A stretch of DNA of 64,000 nt. It comes from JAKOQB01 sp036824465. Its GTDB lineage: Bacteria > Pseudomonadota > Gammaproteobacteria > Burkholderiales > Burkholderiaceae_F. The notes below the pieces were generated by a model, which saw only the letters and a program-made list of their open reading frames with translations, searched no databases and was not told the DNA's origin. The stretch is taken from NCBI GenBank assembly GCA_036824465.1, contig DAITAC010000007.1, forward strand, positions 1-64,000, written 5' to 3'. Positions 1 through 7,757 of the stretch are shown in pieces; position 1 is the first letter of the stretch; each line of letters begins with the position of its first letter. The position numbers were made by a program, and so were the translations under genes.

Positions 1-3000
1 GCGTGGTGTTCATCGACCGCATCAACCAGGACAACAACCTGTCGTACTGCGAGTCAATCGCGGCGACCAACCCATGCGTGACGGCCGATACGAGACTTGC
101 CACACAGTTCGGTCTGGTGCCGATCGGTGAGCTGGTCGCGCGCGGCACGGCGATCCGGGCGACGGTCGATCAACGCTCGCTCCTCGCGCCCGAGGCGGAG
201 CGTGGCACGACCGTGCGCGACGCGGCCCCGGCCTTCATGACGACGGCATCGGCAGACGTATATCGCGTCGTCACCGAGGCCGGCTACGAGATCAAGGCCA
301 CCGAGTGGCACGACTTCTACACCACGCGCGGCAAGATCAAGCTGCGCGACCTGAAGGCTGGCGATGAACTGCTCGTGCAGTCTGGCAAAGGCCAGTTCGG
401 AAGTGAAGGCAGCGAAGAACTCGGGCTGCTGATCGGGCTCATCACCGGCGACGGTCACTTCACGAACCGCGGCGATGGAGAACAAGCCGCGATCCTGAAT
501 TTCTGGGGCGAAGACCGCGCGCTCGCGCCGGCGATCGCGGCAAGCGTCAACGCGATGATCGCCGGCCTGGCGGCAAATCCGCGGACTTATGAGGTCACAC
601 CGGTCGCGGTGCCGGCACGCAACCACGCGTTCATCCGCTCCGTGCTGCTGGCGCGAGTGCTTGAACACCATGGATTCTCAGCGCAGTCGAAGCACAGCGT
701 GCCGGAAATCATCTGGCGCGGCAGCGAGGCTTGTGTTCGTGCGTACCTGCGCGGCCTGTTCCAGACTGATGGTACGGTCAACGTGTCGAGCAGCAGTCAG
801 AGTTGCTCGATTCGCCTTGCTTCCAGTCACGAATCACTGCTGAAGGATGTGCAGCGGCTGCTGGCAAACTTCGGCGTCTTCTGTCGCATTCACAAGCGGC
901 GTGAAGCGGGGCCACGGATTCTTCCGGACGGGCGTGGCGGCAAGCGCGAGTACGCGTGCAAGGCCGATTTCGACTTGATCATTGATGGTGAATCGCGCGA
1001 ACGGTTCATGCACGAAATCGGTTTCCTCGGCGCCACCAAGAACGCGAAGTACAAGTCGTGGGTTGCGGACAAGGCACTGCGCAAGACGCAGCGTTTTGCT
1101 TCGCGCATCGCGTCGATCACGCACGCAGGGCGCGAGGCGGTTTATGACACGACGCAGCCCGACGGCAATGCCGTGATCTTCAACGGACTCGTCACCGGGC
1201 AATGCGGCGAACAACCGCTTCCGCCCTACGGCTGCTGCTGCCTTGGCTCGATCAACCTGACGCGCTTCGTGCTCGATCCATTTGGCGAGGGTGCTTCGTT
1301 CGACTTCGCCAAGTTCCACGAAGTGGTCAAGGTGTCGATCCGCGCGCTCGACAATGTGCTCGACGCCACGCTGTGGCCGCTGCCGGAACAGCACAAGGAG
1401 GCGATGAACAAGCGCCGCGTGGGCCTTGGTTACACGGGGCTGGGCAACACGCTGACGATGATCAACCTGCGCTATGACTCCGACGCCGCACGCAAGATGT
1501 CGAGCGATATCTCGCGCGCGATGCGCGATGGGTCGTACGAAGCCTCGATGGAACTGGCGCGCGAGAAAGGCAGGTTCCCGCTGTTCGAATCCGACAAATT
1601 CCTCGCCGCGCCGCATTGCGCCTCGCGCCTGCCGGACGAACTGAAGGCGAAGATCCGCATGCACGGCATCCGCAATTCGCACCTGCTTTCGATCGCACCG
1701 ACCGGCACCATCTCGCTCGCATTCGCGGGCAACGCCTCGGGCGGCATCGAGCCGACGTTCTCCTGGACCTACATCCGCAAGAAACGCATGCCCGACGGCA
1801 GCAAACAGGAATATGCGGTGGAGGATTACGCGTACCGCATGTACCGGCACCTGGGCGGCGATGAGCATCACCTGCCACCGTCCTTCGTGCACGCGCTTGA
1901 GATGGGCGCGATGGATCACATGTTGATGATCGCCGCGGTGCAGCCGTACATCGACGCCGCGGTCAGCAAGACCGTGAATGTGCCCGAGGACTATCCGTTC
2001 GAGGATTTCAAGCGCCTGTACTCCGAAGCGTGGAAGGCCGGCTTGAAAGGAATCACCACTTATCGGCCGAACAGCGTGATCGGCTCCGTGCTCGAGGTGA
2101 AGAAGCAACCCGCCGTGCAGGAACCGCAGGATCTGAAGGACGATCCCGACCGCCGCGTGCGCCTGGACTCCGCGCCACAACCGGCGTTGGCGAGCCTCAA
2201 GTGGCCGAGCCGCCCGGACCTGGCCGAAGGCAATCTCGCGTGGACCTACATGGTCGAGATTCCCGGCCGCAACGAGAAATTTGCGATCTTCATTGGACAG
2301 GTGGAGAACAATGGCGCGCCGCCGATGCCGTTCGAGGTGTGGGTCAACGGTGCCGAGCAGCCGCGCGGGCTGGGCGCAATCGCGAAGGCGTTGTCGATGG
2401 ACATGCGCAGCGAGGACCGCGCATGGCTGAAGATGAAGCTCGATGCGCTGGCCAAGGCGCGCGACGAACAGGGCTTCATGCTGGCGATGCCGCCGACACG
2501 CGAGCCGAAATGGCAAAGCGGCGTGGTGGCCGCGTTCGCCAACATCGTGCGCTGGCGCTGCGAGCAACTGGGCGTGTTCCGCGATCTCGAGCAGCAACTG
2601 CTGCCGATTCCCACGCCGATGATGAATGCGCTGTTCAGCAAGAAGGAGCCCAAGGCCGGGCCGCGCGGCACGATGAGCTGGACGGTCGATGTGAACAACG
2701 CGAACACGGGCGACGACTTCGTGCTCGGCGTGAAGGAACTGCAACTGCCCGACGGCAGTCGCCGCCCCTACTCGATCTGGCTCGCCGGCGAGTATCCCAA
2801 GGTGCTCGACGGGCTGTGCAAGCTGATCTCGCTCGACATGCGGGTGATGGACGCAAACTGGATCGGGCTGAAACTGAAGAAGCTGCTCAACTTCGGCGAA
2901 CAGAACGGCGAGTTCTGGGCGCCGGTGCCGGGCGAGGAAAAATCATCTCTGTATCCGAGCACAGTCGCTTACATCGCCACGCTGCTGCTGCACCGATACA

Positions 3001-3203
3001 AGGTGCTCGGCATCCTCGACGACGAAGGCCGCGCAATTCAGTCGGCCGGCATCCTCGCCCTGCCCGACGCGGTGAAGGTGATCGAAAACGAAACCGCACC
3101 GATTAAAGGGAAAGTCTGCCCGAGCTGTCACGCGGCCGCGATGATCAAGCGCGATGGCTGCGAGTTCTGCACGGCGTGCGGGTATACGGGGCAGTGTTCG
3201 TAG
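1..3203 (+). CDS. nrdJ: Adenosylcobalamin-dependent ribonucleoside-diphosphate reductase (class II), 5'-truncated, intein-bearing
   Basis: Reduces ribonucleotides to deoxyribonucleotides using a B12-derived radical, in the cytoplasm. The window opens inside the gene, so the N-terminal part is missing; the frame is open from the first bases. The visible host protein begins just before NP|CGEQPLPPYGCC, the class II active-site motif, which is split by an intein (75-1202). After it come the barrel motifs (APTGTISLAF, GIEPTFSW, VNVPEDYPFEDF, GITTYRPNS). The C-terminal third has two related TSCPD-like modules starting near WTYMVEIPG and SWTVDVNN, and a four-cysteine zinc ribbon (CPSCHAAA...CEFCTACGY). 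It ends Gln-Cys-Ser-stop. The last 488 bp recur downstream at 6400-6887. Identity is confident; the true start lies outside the window. Confidence 0.93.
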   Translation, partial: VVFIDRINQDNNLSYCESIAATNPCVTADTRLATQFGLVPIGELVARGTAIRATVDQRSLLAPEAERGTTVRDAAPAFMTTASADVYRVVTEAGYEIKATEWHDFYTTRGKIKLRDLKAGDELLVQSGKGQFGSEGSEELGLLIGLITGDGHFTNRGDGEQAAILNFWGEDRALAPAIAASVNAMIAGLAANPRTYEVTPVAVPARNHAFIRSVLLARVLEHHGFSAQSKHSVPEIIWRGSEACVRAYLRGLFQTDGTVNVSSSSQSCSIRLASSHESLLKDVQRLLANFGVFCRIHKRREAGPRILPDGRGGKREYACKADFDLIIDGESRERFMHEIGFLGATKNAKYKSWVADKALRKTQRFASRIASITHAGREAVYDTTQPDGNAVIFNGLVTGQCGEQPLPPYGCCCLGSINLTRFVLDPFGEGASFDFAKFHEVVKVSIRALDNVLDATLWPLPEQHKEAMNKRRVGLGYTGLGNTLTMINLRYDSDAARKMSSDISRAMRDGSYEASMELAREKGRFPLFESDKFLAAPHCASRLPDELKAKIRMHGIRNSHLLSIAPTGTISLAFAGNASGGIEPTFSWTYIRKKRMPDGSKQEYAVEDYAYRMYRHLGGDEHHLPPSFVHALEMGAMDHMLMIAAVQPYIDAAVSKTVNVPEDYPFEDFKRLYSEAWKAGLKGITTYRPNSVIGSVLEVKKQPAVQEPQDLKDDPDRRVRLDSAPQPALASLKWPSRPDLAEGNLAWTYMVEIPGRNEKFAIFIGQVENNGAPPMPFEVWVNGAEQPRGLGAIAKALSMDMRSEDRAWLKMKLDALAKARDEQGFMLAMPPTREPKWQSGVVAAFANIVRWRCEQLGVFRDLEQQLLPIPTPMMNALFSKKEPKAGPRGTMSWTVDVNNANTGDDFVLGVKELQLPDGSRRPYSIWLAGEYPKVLDGLCKLISLDMRVMDANWIGLKLKKLLNFGEQNGEFWAPVPGEEKSSLYPSTVAYIATLLLHRYKVLGILDDEGRAIQSAGILALPDAVKVIENETAPIKGKVCPSCHAAAMIKRDGCEFCTACGYTGQCS
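75..1202 (+). mobile_element. Intein with LAGLIDADG homing-endonuclease domain inside NrdJ
   Basis: This 376-codon in-frame insertion begins at a Cys (CVTADTRLATQFG, splicing block A) and ends ...IFNGLVTGQ before the Cys of CGEQ. A block B-like stretch (VTEAGYEIKATEWHDF) lies near residue 95 of the reading frame. Two LAGLIDADG-type helices are visible, LGLLIGLITGDGHF near residue 140 and YLRGLFQTDGTVN near residue 250, so the endonuclease looks complete. The C-terminal splice junction ends Gly-Gln and not the usual His-Asn. Gln-ended inteins are known, notably in ribonucleotide reductases. Since the insertion cuts the NPCGE active-site motif, the enzyme cannot work without splicing. Confidence 0.92.
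2709..3196 (+). repeat. 488-bp direct repeat, copy 1 (3' end of nrdJ)
   Basis: This stretch recurs at 6400-6887 at a constant offset of 3691 bp with no indel, and the encoded protein is the same throughout. It lies in the intact gene and covers the second TSCPD-like module and the zinc ribbon. The match begins at GGCGACGACTTC and ends at GCAGTG, two bases into the penultimate codon. Confidence 0.95.
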
Positions 3204-3227
3204 CACGGGCCGTATCGGGTCGTACCT

Positions 3228-3317
3228 GTGGATTTCCATGTTGCCGGTGGCCTTCAACTCCTCGTAGATCACGTCGTCCATGCGCGAGCCGGTGTCGATC
3301 AGCGCCGTGGCGATGGT
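3228..3317 (-). pseudogene. rho: Fragment of transcription termination factor Rho (internal piece)
   Basis: The minus strand reads [20 protein letters not shown] followed by LKATGNMEIH, which is the highly conserved Rho segment after the Walker B region (family form: [30 protein letters not shown]). Only about 30 codons match. Both sides run into unrelated sequence, so this is a relic. A second Rho piece, the last 23 codons, lies at 5626-5694 on the same strand, and an L31-like relic lies between them. The match is made by eye, but the motif is distinctive. Confidence 0.75.
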
Positions 3318-3369
3318 GCATCGGTAACGCAAACGAAAACGGGCAACATGAGGCGGCCCGTTCCTTGAT

Positions 3370-3620
3370 CGCGCGCCCGGGCTTGTTTGGGCTTTTTCTT
3401 GGCCTCGGTCGCCTCGGGGGCCGCGGCGCGGATAGCTTGCGTCTTGGCGGCTAACCTATGGCGGAACGTCTTGACCGGCCGGTTTCGACGCTCGGATCTG
3501 CGCACCGGCGTAGAACGAATGCGACTCCGACGAGGTTTCCAGCTCAACCAGCGGGTATTCTCTGCGGTCCTTGCAGTTGGTTTACTCCTCGGGAGATCCG
3601 GTGGCCTGCGGAACGACCGC
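3370..3620 (-). pseudogene. rpmE: Degraded ribosomal protein L31 (type B-like) relic
   Basis: The minus strand at about 3495-3570 reads REYPLVELETSSESHSFYAG, which closely resembles the L31 core (EYPLxKxEVSSESHPFYTG). A frame change is needed to continue into a KTFRHRLAAKTQ-like basic tail (about 3365-3475), which resembles the L31 C-terminus (GRVEKFRxR). A stop codon lies just upstream of the core, so the gene is broken. In many proteobacteria rpmE follows rho; here rho pieces flank it in a scrambled order. Confidence is moderate because the N-terminal third is not recognisable. Confidence 0.55.
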
Positions 3621-3722
3621 GTGCGTGCTGATCCAAAAGCATGCCCCTTGCCACTACGGTCCAACCGACGGCACCATCCGTGCCGCGCAGGGTCGCCCCG
3701 GGCCCGATGAGTCCTGAAGGAC

Positions 3723-5420
3723 TCAGAGCCCTCCCGATGTCGTGATCAGGATCGTCCCGCGCGCGCCGACGGCGACTGCCGTCTTCGGGCTGACGACGGC
3801 AATTTCGTACAGCGCGGGAATCGTGAGGTCAAAGGGAGCGCCGATGGTCGACCAGGAGATGCCGCCGTCGGAAGTACGGGCGATTGTTCCGCCCCCTCCG
3901 CTGACGCCCACGACAATGCCGAGTTCGAGACCTGAGAACGACACGGCATTGAATGCGGCATAGCACTCGTTGATTGTGATGCCGCTGCCGATGATGGTCT
4001 GCCATGTTTGCCCGCCGTTGCTGGTACGGTAAATCGTGCCGCTGAAGCATGCTGCACCGACGATGACCCCGACCTCGGGCGTTGCGAACCCGATGTCGAT
4101 ATGGCTGAAGCTGGGGGAACTGACCTGCGTCCAGGTGTTTCCGGCATCCGTCGTGCGCAGCACACTTGGCGTCATGCTGCCGTTGTTGATGGCAATTCCC
4201 TGAAGCGAGTTGGCAAAGGCCACCGCCCGGAGTCGGTAATAGGGGCATGGAGCCACGGTGCAACCCGGGTTGATGACCGGGATGGTCGCGCTGCTCCAGG
4301 ATTGACCGCCGTCCTGAGTTCGCAACATGATGCCGGCCGCATCGGAGCTCTGATTCCAGTTGGTCAAGACGCCGACGGCGGGGCTGGCGAATGCGACGCT
4401 GCTAAAGACTGCACCGGCGCCGGCCGGAGTCGTCACCGAGGTCCAGCTCTGCCCGGTATCGGTGGAGCGCAGCACGGTCCCGCCCGACCCAACGGCGAGA
4501 CCAACCGCAGGTCCCGCAAAGGCGACTGCGCGCAGCGTCTGGTTCGTTCCGCTGGACACGGCGTTCCAGCTGACTCCACCGTCGCTGCTGCGCAGGATCA
4601 CTCCGCCATCGCCGACTGCAACCAAGGTCGAAGCATCGACCTTCGCGACCGCGTTGAGGGTGCCCGTCGCCGGCCGAGAAGAGACTGCGCACCATCCGGT
4701 GCCACCGGTTCCCGTGCAGGTGAGTCCCGCGGTGCTGGGACTCACCGATAGTGCGGCAGTGTCGCTCGCTACGGTGCCCGCGGCGTTGCTGACGACCACG
4801 CGATAGCGATTGCCATCTTGCAGCAGCGTCGTTGTCGCGAGGCTGAGCGAATCTGCAGTGGCGCCGGCAATTGAGGTGAAGGTCGAGCCATCGCTGCTCG
4901 ACTGCCACTGGTAGTTCAAGACGTTACCGCCGGCGGTAACGCTGAAGCGCGCGTCGGCGCCAGCGACGACACTCTGATCGGCAGGCTGCGCCATGATCAC
5001 CGGCGTGATGGCAACGTTGAGCGTCGCGGCGGAACTCGTGACACTGCCCGCACCGTTGCTGACCACCACCCGGTAGCGCCACCCATGCCGCGCAGCCGTG
5101 GCCACGGCGATCTGGTAGCTGCTCGCCGTTGCGCCGGCGATAGCAACAAAGCTCGTACCGTCGCTACTCGATTGCCACTGGTAGGCGATAGGCTCGGTGC
5201 CTGCCGCGGCGACCGTGAAGGTAGCCGCGCTACCGGCAACGACGGTTTGGTCGGTAGGTTGGGACATGATCGTCGGTGCGACGTCCGGGTCACCGGCACC
5301 GCCGCCGCAGGCGCCCAGCCAGAGGACCGCAGATAGGAGGATCGGAAGCCATCGACACCACGTCGATCCGCCCGAGCGATCGGAGCGGTGTTCGCGTTCG
5401 AGCAACGCCTCGGTCAACAT
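3723..5420 (-). CDS. Secreted lipoprotein with two Ig-like domains and Ycf48-type propeller repeats
   Basis: The start at 5420 is chosen because GGGAGGGAGG lies about 7 nt upstream and it gives a clean signal peptide ending in a lipobox (LWLGAC|GGG). The reading frame is open further upstream but lacks such features. Then come two Ig-like repeats of about 85 residues (PTIMSQPTDQTVVAGSAATF and PVIMAQPADQSVVAGADARF), each with a YQWQSSSDG core. About 300 residues of sialidase/Ycf48-like repeats follow (SSDGGVSW, STDTGQSW, TQDGGQSW, TTDAGNTW, TSNGGQTW, TSDGGISW). It is probably an envelope-attached or surface protein; its ligand is unknown. It lies inside the repeat-flanked patch. A short hairpin (3709-3724) overlaps the stop codon. 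Confidence 0.8.
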   Translation of the reverse strand: MLTEALLEREHRSDRSGGSTWCRWLPILLSAVLWLGACGGGAGDPDVAPTIMSQPTDQTVVAGSAATFTVAAAGTEPIAYQWQSSSDGTSFVAIAGATASSYQIAVATAARHGWRYRVVVSNGAGSVTSSAATLNVAITPVIMAQPADQSVVAGADARFSVTAGGNVLNYQWQSSSDGSTFTSIAGATADSLSLATTTLLQDGNRYRVVVSNAAGTVASDTAALSVSPSTAGLTCTGTGGTGWCAVSSRPATGTLNAVAKVDASTLVAVGDGGVILRSSDGGVSWNAVSSGTNQTLRAVAFAGPAVGLAVGSGGTVLRSTDTGQSWTSVTTPAGAGAVFSSVAFASPAVGVLTNWNQSSDAAGIMLRTQDGGQSWSSATIPVINPGCTVAPCPYYRLRAVAFANSLQGIAINNGSMTPSVLRTTDAGNTWTQVSSPSFSHIDIGFATPEVGVIVGAACFSGTIYRTSNGGQTWQTIIGSGITINECYAAFNAVSFSGLELGIVVGVSGGGGTIARTSDGGISWSTIGAPFDLTIPALYEIAVVSPKTAVAVGARGTILITTSGGL

Positions 5421-5625
5421 CAAGCCTCCCTCCCGGACCTCACTGTGGGCCACAGTCTCAATAAGCATTTTCAGCGTGCGCGCAGAGGGCGTTTTGATCG
5501 GGCGCAGGTGGACGCGGTCGCGGGCGCTGCGCCAAAGGTGCGGCCGGCGAGGCCGAGTGTCGGCGTGAACTCTGAGCCGGCGCTCTGCGAACTGGCGCCG
5601 GTCGGGCACAGGGCGGCCAACCGCC

Positions 5626-5694
5626 CCGTCGCATCATCTCGAAGAACTCGGCGTTGCTCCTGGTATGGCGCATCTTGTCGAGGAGGAATTCCAT
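5626..5694 (-). pseudogene. rho: C-terminal fragment of transcription termination factor Rho
   Basis: The minus strand reads MEFLLDKMRHTRSNAEFFEM then MRR, the typical last residues of Rho (family form: AMEFLLDKxxxTKTNxEFFxxMxR). The stop codon is lost, and the frame runs on into unrelated proline- and arginine-rich sequence. Upstream the match ends abruptly beside a GGGTCAGGTCTTGC motif. With the internal Rho piece at 3228-3317 it shows that rho-derived DNA was broken up in this patch. A full-length rho presumably exists elsewhere in the genome. Confidence 0.75.
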
Positions 5695-5914
5695 CCCCTC
5701 GGGTCACAGGGTCAGGTCTTGCATCAACGCATTGATCTGAGCCGATCGCATCGCGGATGCTGACTCATCGAGCCGCAACAGAACTGCGCAGCCTCGCGAC
5801 AGCAAACCTGGGTCACCGACCGAGGGACAGGTCTCGCCTCTTCCCTGTTTCACCTCTTTGATTCACGACGCACCGAACGGCTTCGCCTGGTCATCAACGC
5901 GCCGGCCGAGCAGG
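5695..5914 (+). other. Non-coding stretch with a REP-like motif
   Basis: No supported gene. It contains GGGTCAGGTCTTGC at 5709-5722, which resembles one arm of the REP palindromes mobilised by REP-associated tyrosine transposases. A similar half-site (GGGGTCAGGTCCTGCAAC) occurs at 10323-10340. No pairing arm and no transposase is seen here. Confidence 0.35.
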
Positions 5915-6139
5915 CTACAGCAGATCCGCTAGCTGCTCCCGCGTCATGTCGCAATCGCGAAGAATCTTCGACAGCAACCCAGGGCCGATCGTCTCGCCAG
6001 CGTGCACCGGAATAACGGTCGTGCGTCCGTCAGGGTGGCGCAGGAAATGATGGCTGCCCTTGATTCGCGCGATATCGAAGCCGGTGTGCTTGAGCGCTGT
6101 GATCAGTCCCTTGCCCGTAATCGCCGGCAAGCCGATCAT
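5915..6139 (-). CDS. hicA: HicA-type mRNA interferase toxin
   Basis: A 74-residue dsRBD-like toxin that cleaves mRNA on starved or stressed ribosomes. It shows the family layout: LPAITGKGLITALKHTGFD, then GSHHFLRHPDGRTTVIPVH with the catalytic His near residue 30, and a C-terminal ILRD...TREQL helix. Length is normal and the catalytic region is intact. Its start overlaps the end of hicB by 4 bp (ATGA), giving the antitoxin-first order found in some HicBA pairs. It sits in the patch between the two copies of the nrdJ 3' end, as expected of an accessory stabilising module. Confidence 0.88.
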   Translation of the reverse strand: MIGLPAITGKGLITALKHTGFDIARIKGSHHFLRHPDGRTTVIPVHAGETIGPGLLSKILRDCDMTREQLADLL

Positions 6140-6351
6140 GCCTCTACCGCGATGCGCTGTACGCCAACAAAATCCAGTTCCGCCGCCGGTGCTCCCTGCA
6201 CTTCAAGGCAAAGTTCAATCGCTTCGCGCATACGAGTCATAAGCCCATCAAGCGACCGTGCCTGCGTATGGCAGCCAGGCAAGGCAGGCACCGAGCCTAT
6301 GAAGTACCCTGCGGAATCACGCTCGATCACAATGTCAAAGTGGCGTTTCAT
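6136..6351 (-). CDS. hicB: HicB-type antitoxin
   Basis: A 71-residue protein with the HicB partial RNase H-like fold: an N-terminal strand (HFDIVIERDSAGYFIGSVPA), then LPGCHTQARSLDGLMTRMREAIELCLE. It would bind and neutralise HicA. At this length it has only the HicB fold and no obvious C-terminal ribbon-helix-helix or HTH domain, so DNA binding and autoregulation are uncertain. It overlaps hicA by 4 bp and is the first gene of the pair. The start at 6351 lies about 50 bp from the second copy of the nrdJ repeat. Confidence 0.85.
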   Translation of the reverse strand: MKRHFDIVIERDSAGYFIGSVPALPGCHTQARSLDGLMTRMREAIELCLEVQGAPAAELDFVGVQRIAVEA

Positions 6352-6399
6352 GCCAAACCTCCCGACCGCATGTTACCTGCATGTCGAAAGCCAAGGGCT

Positions 6400-6887
6400 G
6401 GCGACGACTTCGTGCTCGGCGTGAAGGAACTGCAACTGCCCGACGGCAGTCGCCGCCCCTACTCGATCTGGCTCGCCGGCGAGTATCCCAAGGTGCTCGA
6501 CGGGCTGTGCAAGCTGATCTCGCTCGACATGCGGGTGATGGACGCAAACTGGATCGGGCTGAAACTGAAGAAGCTGCTCAACTTCGGCGAACAGAACGGC
6601 GAGTTCTGGGCGCCGGTGCCGGGCGAGGAAAAATCATCTCTGTATCCGAGCACAGTCGCTTACATCGCCACGCTGCTGCTGCACCGATACAAGGTGCTCG
6701 GCATCCTCGACGACGAAGGCCGCGCAATTCAGTCGGCCGGCATCCTCGCCCTGCCCGACGCGGTGAAGGTGATCGAAAACGAAACCGCACCGATTAAAGG
6801 GAAAGTCTGCCCGAGCTGTCACGCGGCCGCGATGATCAAGCGCGATGGCTGCGAGTTCTGCACGGCGTGCGGGTATACGGGGCAGTG
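6400..6887 (+). repeat. 488-bp direct repeat, copy 2 (duplicated nrdJ 3' end)
   Basis: This is the second copy of 2709-3196 at a constant 3691-bp offset. Before 6400 the sequence has no relation to nrdJ. After 6887 it differs from copy 1, although it still encodes Cys-Ser-stop with other codons. Together the two copies bracket 3203 bp of foreign-looking DNA. Confidence 0.95.
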
Positions 6888-6894
6888 CAGCTGA
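6400..6894 (+). pseudogene. nrdJ: Orphan 3' fragment of nrdJ
   Basis: It encodes only the last 164 residues of NrdJ: the second TSCPD-like module and the CPSC...CTAC zinc ribbon. There is no barrel and no catalytic site, so it cannot be a working reductase. An open frame does extend upstream to 6268, but those residues are the antisense of hicB and show no NrdJ similarity. The codons after the repeat (TGC AGC TGA) encode the same Cys-Ser-stop as the intact gene (TGT TCG TAG). This may therefore be the original chromosomal end of nrdJ, displaced by an insertion. Confidence 0.85.
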
Positions 6895-7013
6895 GGAAGA
6901 GTCGTTGCCATCGGTGACCCATACGAGATCGACCCGACGACCGCATTGAAGTCATTGCGCTGAGGTGTCGCGACAGCTTACAAGCCGCGCAGTCGACTTG
7001 CTTGCGACTCGCG

Positions 7014-7625
7014 TCAAACAAAGAACAGCACCGTCGCGAAATGGCTGGCGCTGCCACCGATGACGAACAGGTGCCACACACCATGCGCGTGGCGCCAGCG
7101 TTCGTCGTTGACGTAGAAGACGATGCCGGCGGTGTAAAGCAGGCCGCCCACGCCGAGCCAAAGCATGCCCGTGGCGCCGAGCGCCTGCAGCAAGGGGACG
7201 ATGGCGATCAGGCCCATCCATCCCATCAGCGCGTAGGGCAGCGCCGATTGCGGACGGTCGTTCTTGCGTCGCCACGCGCGCCAGATGCCGTGCAATGCCG
7301 CGGCCCACACGACCGCGAACATGGTCCAGCCCATGGCGCCGCGCAGGCTGACCAGCGTGAAGGGCGTGTAGGTTCCCGCGATCAGCAGATAGATCGCGGA
7401 GTGATCAAAGCGGCGCATCACGTCTTTCGCCGGCGGCCGCACCGAGTGGTACAGCGTCGAGGCGGTGTACAGGATCACCAGCATCGCGCCGAAGACGCTG
7501 AAACTCGTGATCCGCCACGGATCACCGAGCACCGCAGCGTGCACGATGAGCACGATCGAGCCGGCAATCGCCAGTGCGGCACCCACCAGGTGCGTGAAGC
7601 TGTTCAGACGTTCGCCGTGATACAT
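7014..7625 (-). CDS. Hemolysin III family (PAQR-like) membrane protein
   Basis: An integral membrane protein of about 203 residues with seven predicted hydrophobic segments. It carries the hemolysin III/PAQR hallmarks: an N-terminal YHGERLNSFTHLVGA, then LYTASTLYHS followed by RRFDHSAIYLLIAGTYTPF, and a final HAHGVWHLFVI. The conserved Ser, Asp and His residues suggest a metal-dependent amidase-like site, as in adiponectin receptors; the bacterial substrate is unknown. The ATG at 7625 fits the family start; a TTG 36 bp upstream is possible. A relic of the same N-terminus lies at 7758-7805. Confidence 0.85.
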   Translation of the reverse strand: MYHGERLNSFTHLVGAALAIAGSIVLIVHAAVLGDPWRITSFSVFGAMLVILYTASTLYHSVRPPAKDVMRRFDHSAIYLLIAGTYTPFTLVSLRGAMGWTMFAVVWAAALHGIWRAWRRKNDRPQSALPYALMGWMGLIAIVPLLQALGATGMLWLGVGGLLYTAGIVFYVNDERWRHAHGVWHLFVIGGSASHFATVLFFV

Positions 7626-7757
7626 GACGCGTTGAATTTCGTTCTTAGTTCCGGGACCCAACTCGCGAATCTTGCGGACCTTATGTTCGCCCGACTTCGC
7701 TTTGATGCCTGAAAATTACGACGCACGGAGCTCGCAGTCTGTCCGCTGGCGCACATT

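Noticed and set aside
834..2744. A 636-codon open frame antisense to nrdJ
   Set aside because: It has no family motifs and is rich in Arg, His and Ala, as expected for the reverse strand of a high-GC gene; nrdJ itself is certain.
3176..3710. Plus-strand ORFs across 3.2-3.7 kb
   Set aside because: They are antisense to the Rho and L31 relics, and none shows a recognisable domain or a convincing start.
6268..6894. A 208-codon ORF that looks like a fusion protein ending in a zinc ribbon
   Set aside because: Its first 44 codons are the antisense of hicB and its remainder is the duplicated nrdJ end; no promoter or start specific to a fusion is seen.
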